Source: Deltaproteobacteria bacterium (lineage in GTDB: Bacteria; Desulfobacterota; DSM-4660; Desulfatiglandales; HGW-15). Taken from it: 12,102 nt of DNA. Below the pieces are notes generated by a model. That model did no database searches. It was not told the origin of the DNA and saw nothing but the letters and a program-made list of their open reading frames with translations. The stretch lies in assembly GCA_019308525.1 (NCBI GenBank), contig JAFDIC010000204.1, positions 1-12,102 on the forward strand. The letters are read 5' to 3'. The position numbers and the translations under genes are program-made. This document shows, one piece after another, positions 1 through 7,113 of the stretch (positions within the stretch are counted from its first letter, which is position 1; every line of letters begins with the position of its first letter).

Positions 1-1
1 C

Positions 2-907
2 TCGGGCCAAACCATTGGCCCCTTTCATCGAAAATTCGACAAATGGTACGCAAGGTTTGCGCTTAATCACGCTCACATGATCACCTTTAGAGACAAGAGT
101 ATTTCAAAGACCCGGCTGGCTGCGATAGGAGTGAGCAAGGCTATTATGCTGGATACAGCCGATGACGCCATGACTATCCCGGCGATAAACAAAGAGAATG
201 CTTTGGATCTTTTCCACAGGGAAACAGGCTGGCACCGAGACAAATTGATGGGCAGTCTGGTAGTCGTGATGAATCTTAAGGCTTCTCTCAAAATGTTTAA
301 GGGCCTCGACAGAAGTGGAAGGCTTTCAAATGAAATCGAGCTGATGGCGCGTATCGCAGATGAGTTAGTCCAGAGGTATGATGCCAGAGTCTATTTCATA
401 GCCACCGACTACAACGCTACTACAGATGACCGGGAACTCAATCGAAAGATCCTCTCCAAAATGTCTTTTGCCTCTCATTCCCGTTGTATTGATGGAGAAT
501 ATCCGGATTCGACCTTGAAAGGACTTATTGGGCTCGCTGATGTTGCAATAGGATCTCGTTATCATTTTGCAGTCTTCGCAGCATCGCAACGTGTTCCATT
601 TCTCGGCATGGCCAGCGGAATCTACCAACAAACGAAACTTAAGGGGTTAGCTGACTTGTGTGGGCTTCCACGCTGCTTCGTGAAAGCCGACATGGAGTTT
701 GCAGAATTCGGAGCGGTCTGGCCGCAGGTGGCCGATTTCATAGCCAATCGGCACGAAATCCGCGCCGCATTAGAACATGTCGTGCCAGAACTGGAGTTGC
801 GCAGTCGGACAGCTGTTAGAGAAGCCGTCAGAGTTTTGCAGCAAATGCGGGAAAAACAACCACTGGGCCGACAAGGCCGGGGAAATGGCGCATTATGGCC
901 GCAGTAA
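2..907 (+). CDS. Polysaccharide pyruvyl transferase family protein, 5' end beyond the window
   Basis: The family transfers a pyruvate ketal from phosphoenolpyruvate to a sugar of a surface glycan in the cytoplasm, giving the polymer a negative charge. The frame is open from base 2, and its first residues, SGQTIGPF, are the hallmark motif that lies well inside the domain. The ATG at 77 is therefore internal and the true start lies left of the window. After the motif come FRDKS (about residue 30, the usual R-[DE]-x-x-S element), a TADDAM element near residue 54, and GSRYHFAVFAA from base 551, with the histidine conserved in the family. The neighbouring motif VPFLGMASGIYQQTK also fits. The last residues are polar and glycine-rich and overlap the next gene by 13 bases. 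Family assignment is strong. The transferred group is less certain, because some family members have other donors. Confidence 0.85.
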   Translation, partial: SGQTIGPFHRKFDKWYARFALNHAHMITFRDKSISKTRLAAIGVSKAIMLDTADDAMTIPAINKENALDLFHRETGWHRDKLMGSLVVVMNLKASLKMFKGLDRSGRLSNEIELMARIADELVQRYDARVYFIATDYNATTDDRELNRKILSKMSFASHSRCIDGEYPDSTLKGLIGLADVAIGSRYHFAVFAASQRVPFLGMASGIYQQTKLKGLADLCGLPRCFVKADMEFAEFGAVWPQVADFIANRHEIRAALEHVVPELELRSRTAVREAVRVLQQMREKQPLGRQGRGNGALWPQ

Positions 908-2391
908 AGCTTGAGGGGGCCCTAGAAATCAAGCAGAAATCGCTGGCCGCGGTTAAGTGGACATATTTTCAAACTCTAATACCCCGTTTCATTACACCGG
1001 TCACCACCATCGTCCTCGCTCGATTGCTTTCGCCTGTTGACTTTGGTTTGGTCGCTGTGGCCACGACGACACTTTCCCTATTGCAGATTTTTCAAGACTT
1101 TGGCATGTCCAAAGCGTTGATCCAAAGCGATGAAAATCAGCAAGATGTATTCAACGCCGTTTTCTGGACGAACCTGGCTCGCATTCTGATTCTTTACGCT
1201 CTCTTAGTCTTCGCTGCGCCGATGATCGCCATGTTTTTCAATAACTCTAGCGCTACGCCCATTGTTCGCATCCTGGGCCTGAAGCTCATATTTGATGCCT
1301 TTGGGGCCGTACACAGAAACGCCCTGATACGCGGAATTCACTTCAAGAGACTTTTCTACGTCAGCATGCCTTCCTTCCTGGTACCCCTGTGCCTTACCGT
1401 TCCTCTGGCCTATCTCGGCTATGGGGTGTGGTCTTTGGTCATAGGAGAGCTGGCCTCCGTTTTTTTATCAACACTTCTGCTGTGGACAGCCCTTTCTTGG
1501 CGGCCCACATTTCATGTCAATCCTGATGTAACCCGCCGAATACTGGTGTTCGGTTTCTGGGTCACCATCGAGGCCCTGGCTGCATGGTTCTATGTCCAAG
1601 GGGACAATGCCATAGTCGGGCGATTCTTTTCTACCCGTGAATTTGGAGTCTACGTCGTAAGCTATAACACAGTTGTAATGGTTATGGCCATTATTCTAGC
1701 TCCACTTAGCTCCATAGCTTACCCTGCATTCAGTAGAATTCGCAAGGATAGAGCGCTGCTGGCTTCAACGTTGCTTGACGCGATTCGTTTGAGCGCACTC
1801 GCGTCTTTGCCGGCCGGCGTCGGGATGCTCTTGGTTGCCCGGCCAGCAATTTCGATTCTATTTGGCAGTAAGTGGTCCGGGATGGAATTCATATTAGGAA
1901 CCCTCGCCCTGGCTCAAGCTCTATCGTGGATTGTAAATGTCAATCCTGATGCCTACAGGGCGGTAGGCAGCCCTGATATTGTAAGCAAATTCCAGATGGC
2001 GAAACTACTCTATACTGTGCCAGCTTATCTCGCTGCGGCCCAGTTCAGCTTGCCGAGCTTCGTGTACGTCAAGTTAGCTGTTGTTGTCGTTGGTGTATGC
2101 TTGTGGTTCTTCCTGATGTTTAAAACATTTCCTGTCACGCCTCGTGACCTCGCGGAACATCTCCGAACACCCTTTGCGGCGACGACAGGTATGGCGCTGT
2201 GCGTGCTCGGGGTGGACACCTTGCTCAAAACCAGCTTGGATCCACCAGAGCTGCTGGAGCTGACAATCCTGGTCTCGACTGGAATAGGGGTTTATATTGT
2301 GTTGCTCCTCACGTTAGACAAAAAGTTGTTTAGACGCCTGTCCCGTCTTGTCCTTGCCTCCATAGAGAGTAAGAAGGGACCTCCTGCTTGA
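895..2391 (+). CDS. Polysaccharide flippase, MOP superfamily (Wzx/WzxC-like)
   Basis: A 498-residue inner-membrane protein, hydrophobic along nearly its whole length, with about 12-14 likely membrane segments, which is the usual size and layout for O-antigen and exopolysaccharide flippases. The N-terminal part resembles the WzxC/PST type: a positively charged start, then ITPVTTIVLARLLSPVDFG, where the LARLLSPxDFG pattern is typical. QDFGMSKALIQ follows soon after. Its expected job is to move undecaprenyl-linked oligosaccharide from the cytoplasmic to the periplasmic face. The ATG at 895 overlaps the pyruvyl transferase stop by 13 bases, so the two are probably co-translated; there is no clear Shine-Dalgarno at an ideal distance. 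Surrounding glycosyltransferases support the role. Substrate cannot be told from sequence. Confidence 0.88.
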   Translation: MAAVKLEGALEIKQKSLAAVKWTYFQTLIPRFITPVTTIVLARLLSPVDFGLVAVATTTLSLLQIFQDFGMSKALIQSDENQQDVFNAVFWTNLARILILYALLVFAAPMIAMFFNNSSATPIVRILGLKLIFDAFGAVHRNALIRGIHFKRLFYVSMPSFLVPLCLTVPLAYLGYGVWSLVIGELASVFLSTLLLWTALSWRPTFHVNPDVTRRILVFGFWVTIEALAAWFYVQGDNAIVGRFFSTREFGVYVVSYNTVVMVMAIILAPLSSIAYPAFSRIRKDRALLASTLLDAIRLSALASLPAGVGMLLVARPAISILFGSKWSGMEFILGTLALAQALSWIVNVNPDAYRAVGSPDIVSKFQMAKLLYTVPAYLAAAQFSLPSFVYVKLAVVVVGVCLWFFLMFKTFPVTPRDLAEHLRTPFAATTGMALCVLGVDTLLKTSLDPPELLELTILVSTGIGVYIVLLLTLDKKLFRRLSRLVLASIESKKGPPA

Positions 2392-2416
2392 GACCTCGAA
2401 AAGGGTTGTTTACATA

Positions 2417-3376
2417 ATGGACGTTTCAGTTATCGTTCCTACGACTTACCAACATCCCGGTTTCCTGCTCGACGCACTGGCAAGTGTCAAGGCCCAGAAG
2501 CTCCCATGTCATGATTTTGAGATCTTAGTGGTTGATAACGCACCACGCACCACAAGGGACCTCATAGCTCTGTGTAATCCAAATGGTCGGCCTCCGGTCC
2601 GTTACATCCACGAACCGAGAAGAGGATTGCATAATGCTCGCCATGCTGGAGCAAGAGCAGCAAGAGGCTACATTCTTGTGTACATAGATGACGATGCCTT
2701 AGCACCACCTGGATGGTTAGGAGCGATCCTTGAACCTTACAATGATCAAAAGGTGGCATGTGTCGGCGGCAGAACCCTACCCTTGTACGAGAGGGAGCCT
2801 CCGGAATGGTTGTCGAGATTCCATGGCTACCTAAGTCTGCTTGACAGGGGAGACCAGATCAGGGAACTCCGGTGGCCAGAAGATATTTACGGCTGCAATT
2901 TCTCCATCCATAAGTCGATCCTGTTTAAGGTGGGCGGTTTTCACCCCGATGGGTTTGCGGAGAGCGATCTGCTTTGGTATAGGGGAGACGGTGAAACGGG
3001 CCTGTTACGCAAGGTTTATCTGGCGGGCTATAAGGTTGTTTACACGCCGCACGGATGGCTGCATCATCGGGTGCCGGCCAACAGGATGACGGTGGAGTAT
3101 CTATCACAACGTGCCTTTCGTGAAGGTTTCAGCAAAGGTTTCACAGAGTACCGAGAGAAGCAACATCCCAGGTGGAGGCTACTTCTCAGGGCAGTCCCTT
3201 TCTTCTTGAGCTGGCAGTACAAGACTGTAATGGGAACCCTGGTTCCTGGCCAGTTGCGGCGGGCTCGATATCGCGTTAGCGCTTCCTTTTGCCGATCCCG
3301 CGCCCTCTACGGCTGGCGCCTGGCTATGTCTGACAGCCTTAGAAAATATGTCACAAGGGAGACTTTTCTGGATTGA
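2417..3376 (+). CDS. Family 2 glycosyltransferase
   Basis: A 319-residue GT-A fold inverting glycosyltransferase, soluble or membrane-associated, that would add a sugar from a nucleotide donor to the growing lipid-linked glycan. The N-terminus has VSVIVPTT (residues 3-10), and VVDNAP (38-43) follows the second strand. EPRRGLHNARHAGA comes next, then the metal-binding YIDDDA with the acidic triplet at 91-93. The acceptor-side region has GGFHPDGF (173-180) and GDGETGL (190-196). The acidic residues of the latter are candidates for the catalytic base. LHH at 215-217 is typical of this subgroup. The ATG lies 25 bases after the flippase stop. The gene ends in a TTGA overlap with the methyltransferase behind it. 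The sugar and linkage cannot be predicted. Confidence 0.88.
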   Translation: MDVSVIVPTTYQHPGFLLDALASVKAQKLPCHDFEILVVDNAPRTTRDLIALCNPNGRPPVRYIHEPRRGLHNARHAGARAARGYILVYIDDDALAPPGWLGAILEPYNDQKVACVGGRTLPLYEREPPEWLSRFHGYLSLLDRGDQIRELRWPEDIYGCNFSIHKSILFKVGGFHPDGFAESDLLWYRGDGETGLLRKVYLAGYKVVYTPHGWLHHRVPANRMTVEYLSQRAFREGFSKGFTEYREKQHPRWRLLLRAVPFFLSWQYKTVMGTLVPGQLRRARYRVSASFCRSRALYGWRLAMSDSLRKYVTRETFLD

Positions 3377-4134
3377 CTGTTTTCCAAGATTACGCTGGTT
3401 GCTACGACCTTTTATACCGCAACAAGGACTACAAGGCTGAATGCGTCTTTCTCGAACGTGTCTTTGGGCGCCACGCCCAGCACCCGGTCCGGACCATTCT
3501 CGACTTGGGATGTGGGACAGGGGAACACGCGCTGCTCCTGGCCCATAGGGGATATCGGGTAACCGGGGTTGACCTTTCCCGCAGGATGCTGGAAAGGGCC
3601 AGGCAGAAGGCCGATGAGGCGGGGCTGGCCATCACCTTCCACGAGGGTGACATTCGAAATATCGATCTTGGTCGAATTTTCGACGCCGCTGTTGCTATGT
3701 TCGCCGTTATCAGCTATCAGACGGGCAACACAGACCTGGCGGCGGCATTATACACTACCCGACGTCATCTGATTTCTGGCGGATTGTTTGTTTTCGATTG
3801 TTGGTTTGGTCCTGCTGTGCTGAGCCAGAAGCCGACTGACCGCTACAAGGTTGTAGAGGGAAATGGTGAGCGTATCATCAGATTCGCCACCCCCACCCTC
3901 GATGTGCTACGGCACACTGTGCAAGTCGATTACAAGGTGCTCAGGATCGACGATAGGCATCTGCTGGAGGAAATTGATGAATCGCACCTGATGCGGTTCT
4001 TCTTTCCCCTGGAGATCGAGCATTATCTGGCTGAAGCTGGCTTCAAGTTATTGACTTTGTGTCCTTTTTTGTCATTGAATCAACCTGCAACAGATAGGGA
4101 CTGGAACATCACAGTGGTGGCAAAGGCCATATGA
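3373..4134 (+). CDS. Class I SAM-dependent methyltransferase
   Basis: A 253-residue Rossmann-fold methyltransferase. The SAM-binding motif I is LDLGCGTGEH (residues 43-52). The acidic residue that holds the ribose hydroxyls is D67 in GVDLS, GDIRNID (92-98) is the adenine-contact region, and FDAAVAMFAVISY (103-115) is motif II. The start is a TTG whose last two bases begin the TGA of the preceding glycosyltransferase, a 4-base overlap that implies translational coupling; an AGGGAG at 3356-3361 is a rather distant ribosome binding site. In this context it probably O- or N-methylates a sugar of the glycan, or its nucleotide-sugar precursor. A capping role that sets chain length, as in some O-antigens, is possible but not shown. 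Its own stop overlaps the next gene by ATGA. Confidence 0.87.
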   Translation: MTVFQDYAGCYDLLYRNKDYKAECVFLERVFGRHAQHPVRTILDLGCGTGEHALLLAHRGYRVTGVDLSRRMLERARQKADEAGLAITFHEGDIRNIDLGRIFDAAVAMFAVISYQTGNTDLAAALYTTRRHLISGGLFVFDCWFGPAVLSQKPTDRYKVVEGNGERIIRFATPTLDVLRHTVQVDYKVLRIDDRHLLEEIDESHLMRFFFPLEIEHYLAEAGFKLLTLCPFLSLNQPATDRDWNITVVAKAI

Positions 4135-5090
4135 TGTATCAAAGACACGATATGAGTTGTGGCAAAACTCGCAAAAAGAATCCTGGTAAACTCCCAAGGG
4201 CTTTTGACAGATTCAGCGCTCGAATCAGAACCTATGGGACCAGAGATACGGTAGGTTTATTATTGAATGTCTGTGGTGGCATGCTTGATTTCTATCTAAG
4301 ACCTCGCTCCAAAAGACAGTCCAAACTTCCCGGGCCTAACTACCGGCAAATCAAAAGTGATCTTGAAAGAGCAGGAGTAACGGTGTTGCCTTACAGGGTA
4401 GATGTAGGTGATTTCAAGATTTGGCTTGAAAAAGCTTCTTTCCCAAAGAACTATGTTGATTCCTATGGTTCGGTTTTTGTGGAAAAAGCGCTGGAACACT
4501 ATGTCGGAGCTCAGTTGCTCCAATTAAGGAAAGATGATGTCTTGATTGACGTAGCAGCGGCTCACAGTCCGTGGTTTGAAATAGCAGAGCGTATCTATGG
4601 TTGCACGGCTTACGCATTGGATCTTATTTTCAAGCCCGGAGTTAATGATAAGAGAATTGGTTCAGACGCGACTGATATGCCTATTCCTGATGGTTTTGCC
4701 ACAAAGTTGGCATTACATTGTGCCTTTGAGACGTTCGAAGGAGATTCAGATACCAGGTTGCTCCCCGAGGCCTGTAGGGTCTTGGCAGAAGGTGGACAAA
4801 TGGTAATCCTGCCTCTGTACATGCATAATCTCTACTTCGCGGATTCTTCCCCTCTGGCAGACAGAAGAGGTCTGGACTATCAAGGCGCGCAGAGAATATG
4901 GAGAGACGATGGATACGCAGTGAGATTTTCAAGGAAATATTCTGTTAACGCATTCTTGAACAGGGTGGTAAATCACCTCGGTGATTTGAAACTAAAGATC
5001 TATTACATTGAAAATGAAAAGGAGGTTCATTCCCGTTGTTATTTGAAATTTGCGGCATCGTTCGAAAAGGCCGTTAGCGCTTCAGGTTAG
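4131..5090 (+). CDS. Methyltransferase-like protein with a degenerate SAM motif
   Basis: A 319-residue protein. The first 130 or so residues are basic at the start and show no motif I recognise. The rest looks like a diverged class I methyltransferase domain. The motif I position reads VLIDVAAAHSPW (137-148), lacking the usual glycines. D164 in YALDLIF follows, then GSDATDMPIPDG (177-188), ALHCAFETFEGDSD (194-207) and EACRVLAEGGQMVILP (213-228), the typical strand 5 region with GG. I recall similar proteins with the ALHC..E.FEGD pattern in other glycan loci, but cannot verify this here. The ATG overlaps the upstream TGA by four bases (ATGA), with AAAGG just before. A second ATG at 4134 is an equally good start. 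Likely cytoplasmic sugar methylation, with substrate unknown; loss of activity cannot be excluded. Confidence 0.72.
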   Translation: MMYQRHDMSCGKTRKKNPGKLPRAFDRFSARIRTYGTRDTVGLLLNVCGGMLDFYLRPRSKRQSKLPGPNYRQIKSDLERAGVTVLPYRVDVGDFKIWLEKASFPKNYVDSYGSVFVEKALEHYVGAQLLQLRKDDVLIDVAAAHSPWFEIAERIYGCTAYALDLIFKPGVNDKRIGSDATDMPIPDGFATKLALHCAFETFEGDSDTRLLPEACRVLAEGGQMVILPLYMHNLYFADSSPLADRRGLDYQGAQRIWRDDGYAVRFSRKYSVNAFLNRVVNHLGDLKLKIYYIENEKEVHSRCYLKFAASFEKAVSASG

Positions 5091-5101
5091 CCGAAATCCT
5101 C

Positions 5102-5890
5102 ATGGCAAAAGGCCCCTTTCTTGCAGTAATAACCGCATCCATTAACAGTGCTCCGACCATCAGGAAGACCCTTCAGTCTTTGAAAGAGCAGGGATTCCAG
5201 GACTTCGAGCACACGGTTATCGACGGCGGCTCCCAGGACGGTACTGTCGAAATCCTCAGGAAATTTGAAGACCAGTATAACCTCCAATGGATATCTGAAC
5301 CGGACAAAGGTATTGCAGACGCCCTCAACAAGGGGCTCAGCAAAACCAGCGGGGAGTATGTCCTCGTTCTTCAGGCGGACGATTATCTAACGGATGCCTC
5401 TGTTTTGGAGAAGGTTTTCCCCCTTCTTGGGGAGGAAAGGTTTGACATTTATGCCTTTCCCGTCATTCTGGATCATCCTGCAAAAGGCCGCATCCTTTTG
5501 AAACCCATGGCTGTTCCCTGGTGGAACCACTTCAAGACTATTTTCCGCCACCAGGGCACCTTTGTTCACAGGAGGGTATTTGACCTGATAGGGGGATTTC
5601 GGGAAGCCTTTTCCATCGCCCTGGACTACGACTTCTTTTACAGGGCCCTGAAATCCGGCTGCACCGTGAAATTCGAACCAGGTCCGCCGATCGCTGTAAT
5701 GGGAGGTAAGGGAATAAGCGCCAACCAGTCATTCCTGCTCAAGCGGCTTAAGGAAGAGGCAATGGTGCAGGATCTCAACGAGTCTAGATTCCTGTGGCGA
5801 TGCTTGCAATACATATTCCGAATTTTTTACTTTCCCTATAAGGCCCGTATCCTGCCTTCATTGAGAGGTCTTTCGAGTCATGCCGACTAA
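5102..5890 (+). CDS. Family 2 glycosyltransferase, WfgS/WcaA-like subgroup
   Basis: A 262-residue GT-A glycosyltransferase of the compact subgroup common in O-antigen and colanic-acid-type loci. The sequence shows AVITASIN near the N-terminus (8-15), VIDGGSQDGT (39-48) and SEPDKGIADALNKGL (65-79). The metal-binding acidic pair is in LQADDYL (90-96). The EPDxGIxDAxNKG pattern is especially characteristic of this subgroup. The acceptor part includes FRHQGTFVHRRVF and, later, ALDYDFFYRAL, where the acidic pair after the leucine is the likely catalytic region. The C-terminus is basic and aromatic, which suggests peripheral membrane contact. It starts 11 bases after the methyltransferase stop without a strong ribosome binding site, so it probably depends on the same transcript. 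The donor sugar is unknown. Confidence 0.88.
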   Translation: MAKGPFLAVITASINSAPTIRKTLQSLKEQGFQDFEHTVIDGGSQDGTVEILRKFEDQYNLQWISEPDKGIADALNKGLSKTSGEYVLVLQADDYLTDASVLEKVFPLLGEERFDIYAFPVILDHPAKGRILLKPMAVPWWNHFKTIFRHQGTFVHRRVFDLIGGFREAFSIALDYDFFYRALKSGCTVKFEPGPPIAVMGGKGISANQSFLLKRLKEEAMVQDLNESRFLWRCLQYIFRIFYFPYKARILPSLRGLSSHAD

Positions 5891-5946
5891 TGAAGCTGGA
5901 AGCGACCCCTCCATCATCAATCACTCTCTACTGAAGCAACGCGCCC

Positions 5947-6945
5947 GTGGATAGAAAAAAGATAATAAGTCCCATTGCATGGGGAAGCGGGGCATACATA
6001 GTACATAAACTCCTCGAAGGTCATGTAGAAGGTTACAAAGTCTATGCCTACAACCCTTACTGGGCCCTATGCCCCTTTTTACTGAGGATCATTACACCAG
6101 TTCGAGGAGCTCATGTGATTCACACAACGGCTGATTATGCCTCATTTTTTCACAAGGAGAGTATCCCATTGGTAATAACCTTTCATAACTATGTTCTCGA
6201 CCGATGGATGCGTTCATACAGCTCCTTCGCGCAGGTATTGCATTACTCAATTGACCTCAGGCTTTGGGTGCGCCTTGCTGTTCAAAGGGCACGCGTAATT
6301 ACTGCAGTCAGTCGATTTACCGCGAACCTGGTGAAACGCGACCTAGATTTGGCCAACGGAATCAAGGTGATTTACAATGGTGTAGATGTTGACCGCTTTA
6401 AGCCTTGCTCCAGGAAAAACTCAAGCAGCAGCACGATCAAGGTTCTCTTCTCGGGCAACCTCAGCCGCCGGAAAGGAGCGCAATGGCTCCCTCTCATTGC
6501 CAAGGGGCTCGACAAGGGCATACGAATCTTCTGTACCCAGGGACTTCAAGCGAGAAAAATTCTGCAATCCCATCCCAATTTGGAGTGTATCGGGCCGGTC
6601 CCCTTTAAGAACATGCCGGATCGTTACCGGGAAATGGATATCCTATTGATGCCGACGGTCAGAGAGGGATTGAGCCTGGCAGTCCTGGAAGCCATGGCGT
6701 CCGGTCTGCCTGTTGTTGCAAGTAACTGCTCATCTTTACCCGAACAAATCGATGATGGAAAAGGCGGATTCCTATGTCCGTTGGGTGACGCAAAATCCTT
6801 TGCAGAGAAAATAAACACTTTGGCAGAATCGCCAAGGCTCCGCAAGGAAATGGGGGAATACAACCGCTCCAAGACCGAACAATCATTCACCCTTAATCGC
6901 ATGGTGAATGAGTATCGAGATTTGTTCGAGGAAATAATAGGCTGA
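5947..6945 (+). CDS. Family 4 glycosyltransferase with short N-terminal domain
   Basis: A 332-residue GT-B fold retaining glycosyltransferase. The C-terminal nucleotide-sugar domain is clear: YNGVDVDRFKP (143-153), FSGNLSRRKG (168-177), and REGLSLAVLEAMASG (239-253) with the E-x7-E pair E240/E248. The last is followed by GLPVVAS and, later, a GGFLCPLGD stretch. The N-terminal acceptor domain is shorter than in most family members. It begins with KIISPIAWGSGAYIVHK in place of the usual G-G-x-x-R loop, and carries TTADY (60-64), THFHNY-like FHNYVLD (79-85) and TAVSRFTANLVK (119-130). The start is a GTG, 56 bases after the preceding gene, with no strong ribosome binding site; I kept it because homologous-looking sequence begins immediately. 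Likely acts on the cytoplasmic face of the membrane. Substrates are unknown. Confidence 0.85.
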   Translation: MDRKKIISPIAWGSGAYIVHKLLEGHVEGYKVYAYNPYWALCPFLLRIITPVRGAHVIHTTADYASFFHKESIPLVITFHNYVLDRWMRSYSSFAQVLHYSIDLRLWVRLAVQRARVITAVSRFTANLVKRDLDLANGIKVIYNGVDVDRFKPCSRKNSSSSTIKVLFSGNLSRRKGAQWLPLIAKGLDKGIRIFCTQGLQARKILQSHPNLECIGPVPFKNMPDRYREMDILLMPTVREGLSLAVLEAMASGLPVVASNCSSLPEQIDDGKGGFLCPLGDAKSFAEKINTLAESPRLRKEMGEYNRSKTEQSFTLNRMVNEYRDLFEEIIG

Positions 6946-6963
6946 CATACTTTGTTATTGGCT

Positions 6964-7113
6964 ATGCCAAAAAGAAATAGGGGACTCAGAGTTGTCCAGG
7001 TTCTCATTGGGGGTGCCACAGGGGGTATTATCATCTCCATCCTATTGATGGCAAGTGTTCCCCCTGTGAGTCGTGATGCCCTTGTCCATCACCTGGCGGT
7101 GCCCATCCCATGA
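6964..7113 (+). pseudogene. N-terminal fragment of a GT-C membrane glycosyltransferase
   Basis: A 49-codon frame starting ATG 18 bases after the family 4 glycosyltransferase. It encodes a basic start, one membrane segment (about residues 10-31), then VPPVSRDALVHHLAVP and three more codons to the stop. From memory, SRDAL.HHLAVPKLY is the first periplasmic loop of a family of ArnT/GT39-like multi-span proteins, whose next segment reads YYPMNLDLLY..PLYFGND. Here the loop breaks off after AVP, and the matching continuation (PMNLQLLYAVPLYFGND) resumes two bases later in another frame. That fits loss of roughly 20 codons plus one base. The acidic residue of SRDAL is a plausible catalytic aspartate by analogy with other GT-C enzymes, so this small piece would carry an essential part. 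The stop overlaps the next ATG as ATGA. Sequencing error is the main alternative. Confidence 0.6.

Noticed and set aside
77..907. ATG at 77 as the start of the pyruvyl transferase
   Set aside because: The frame is open back to base 2, and the residues before 77 include the conserved GQTIGPF motif, so the gene begins outside the window.
6624..7040. 138-codon minus-strand frame
   Set aside because: It is antisense to the well-supported family 4 glycosyltransferase and shows no domain or ribosome binding site.
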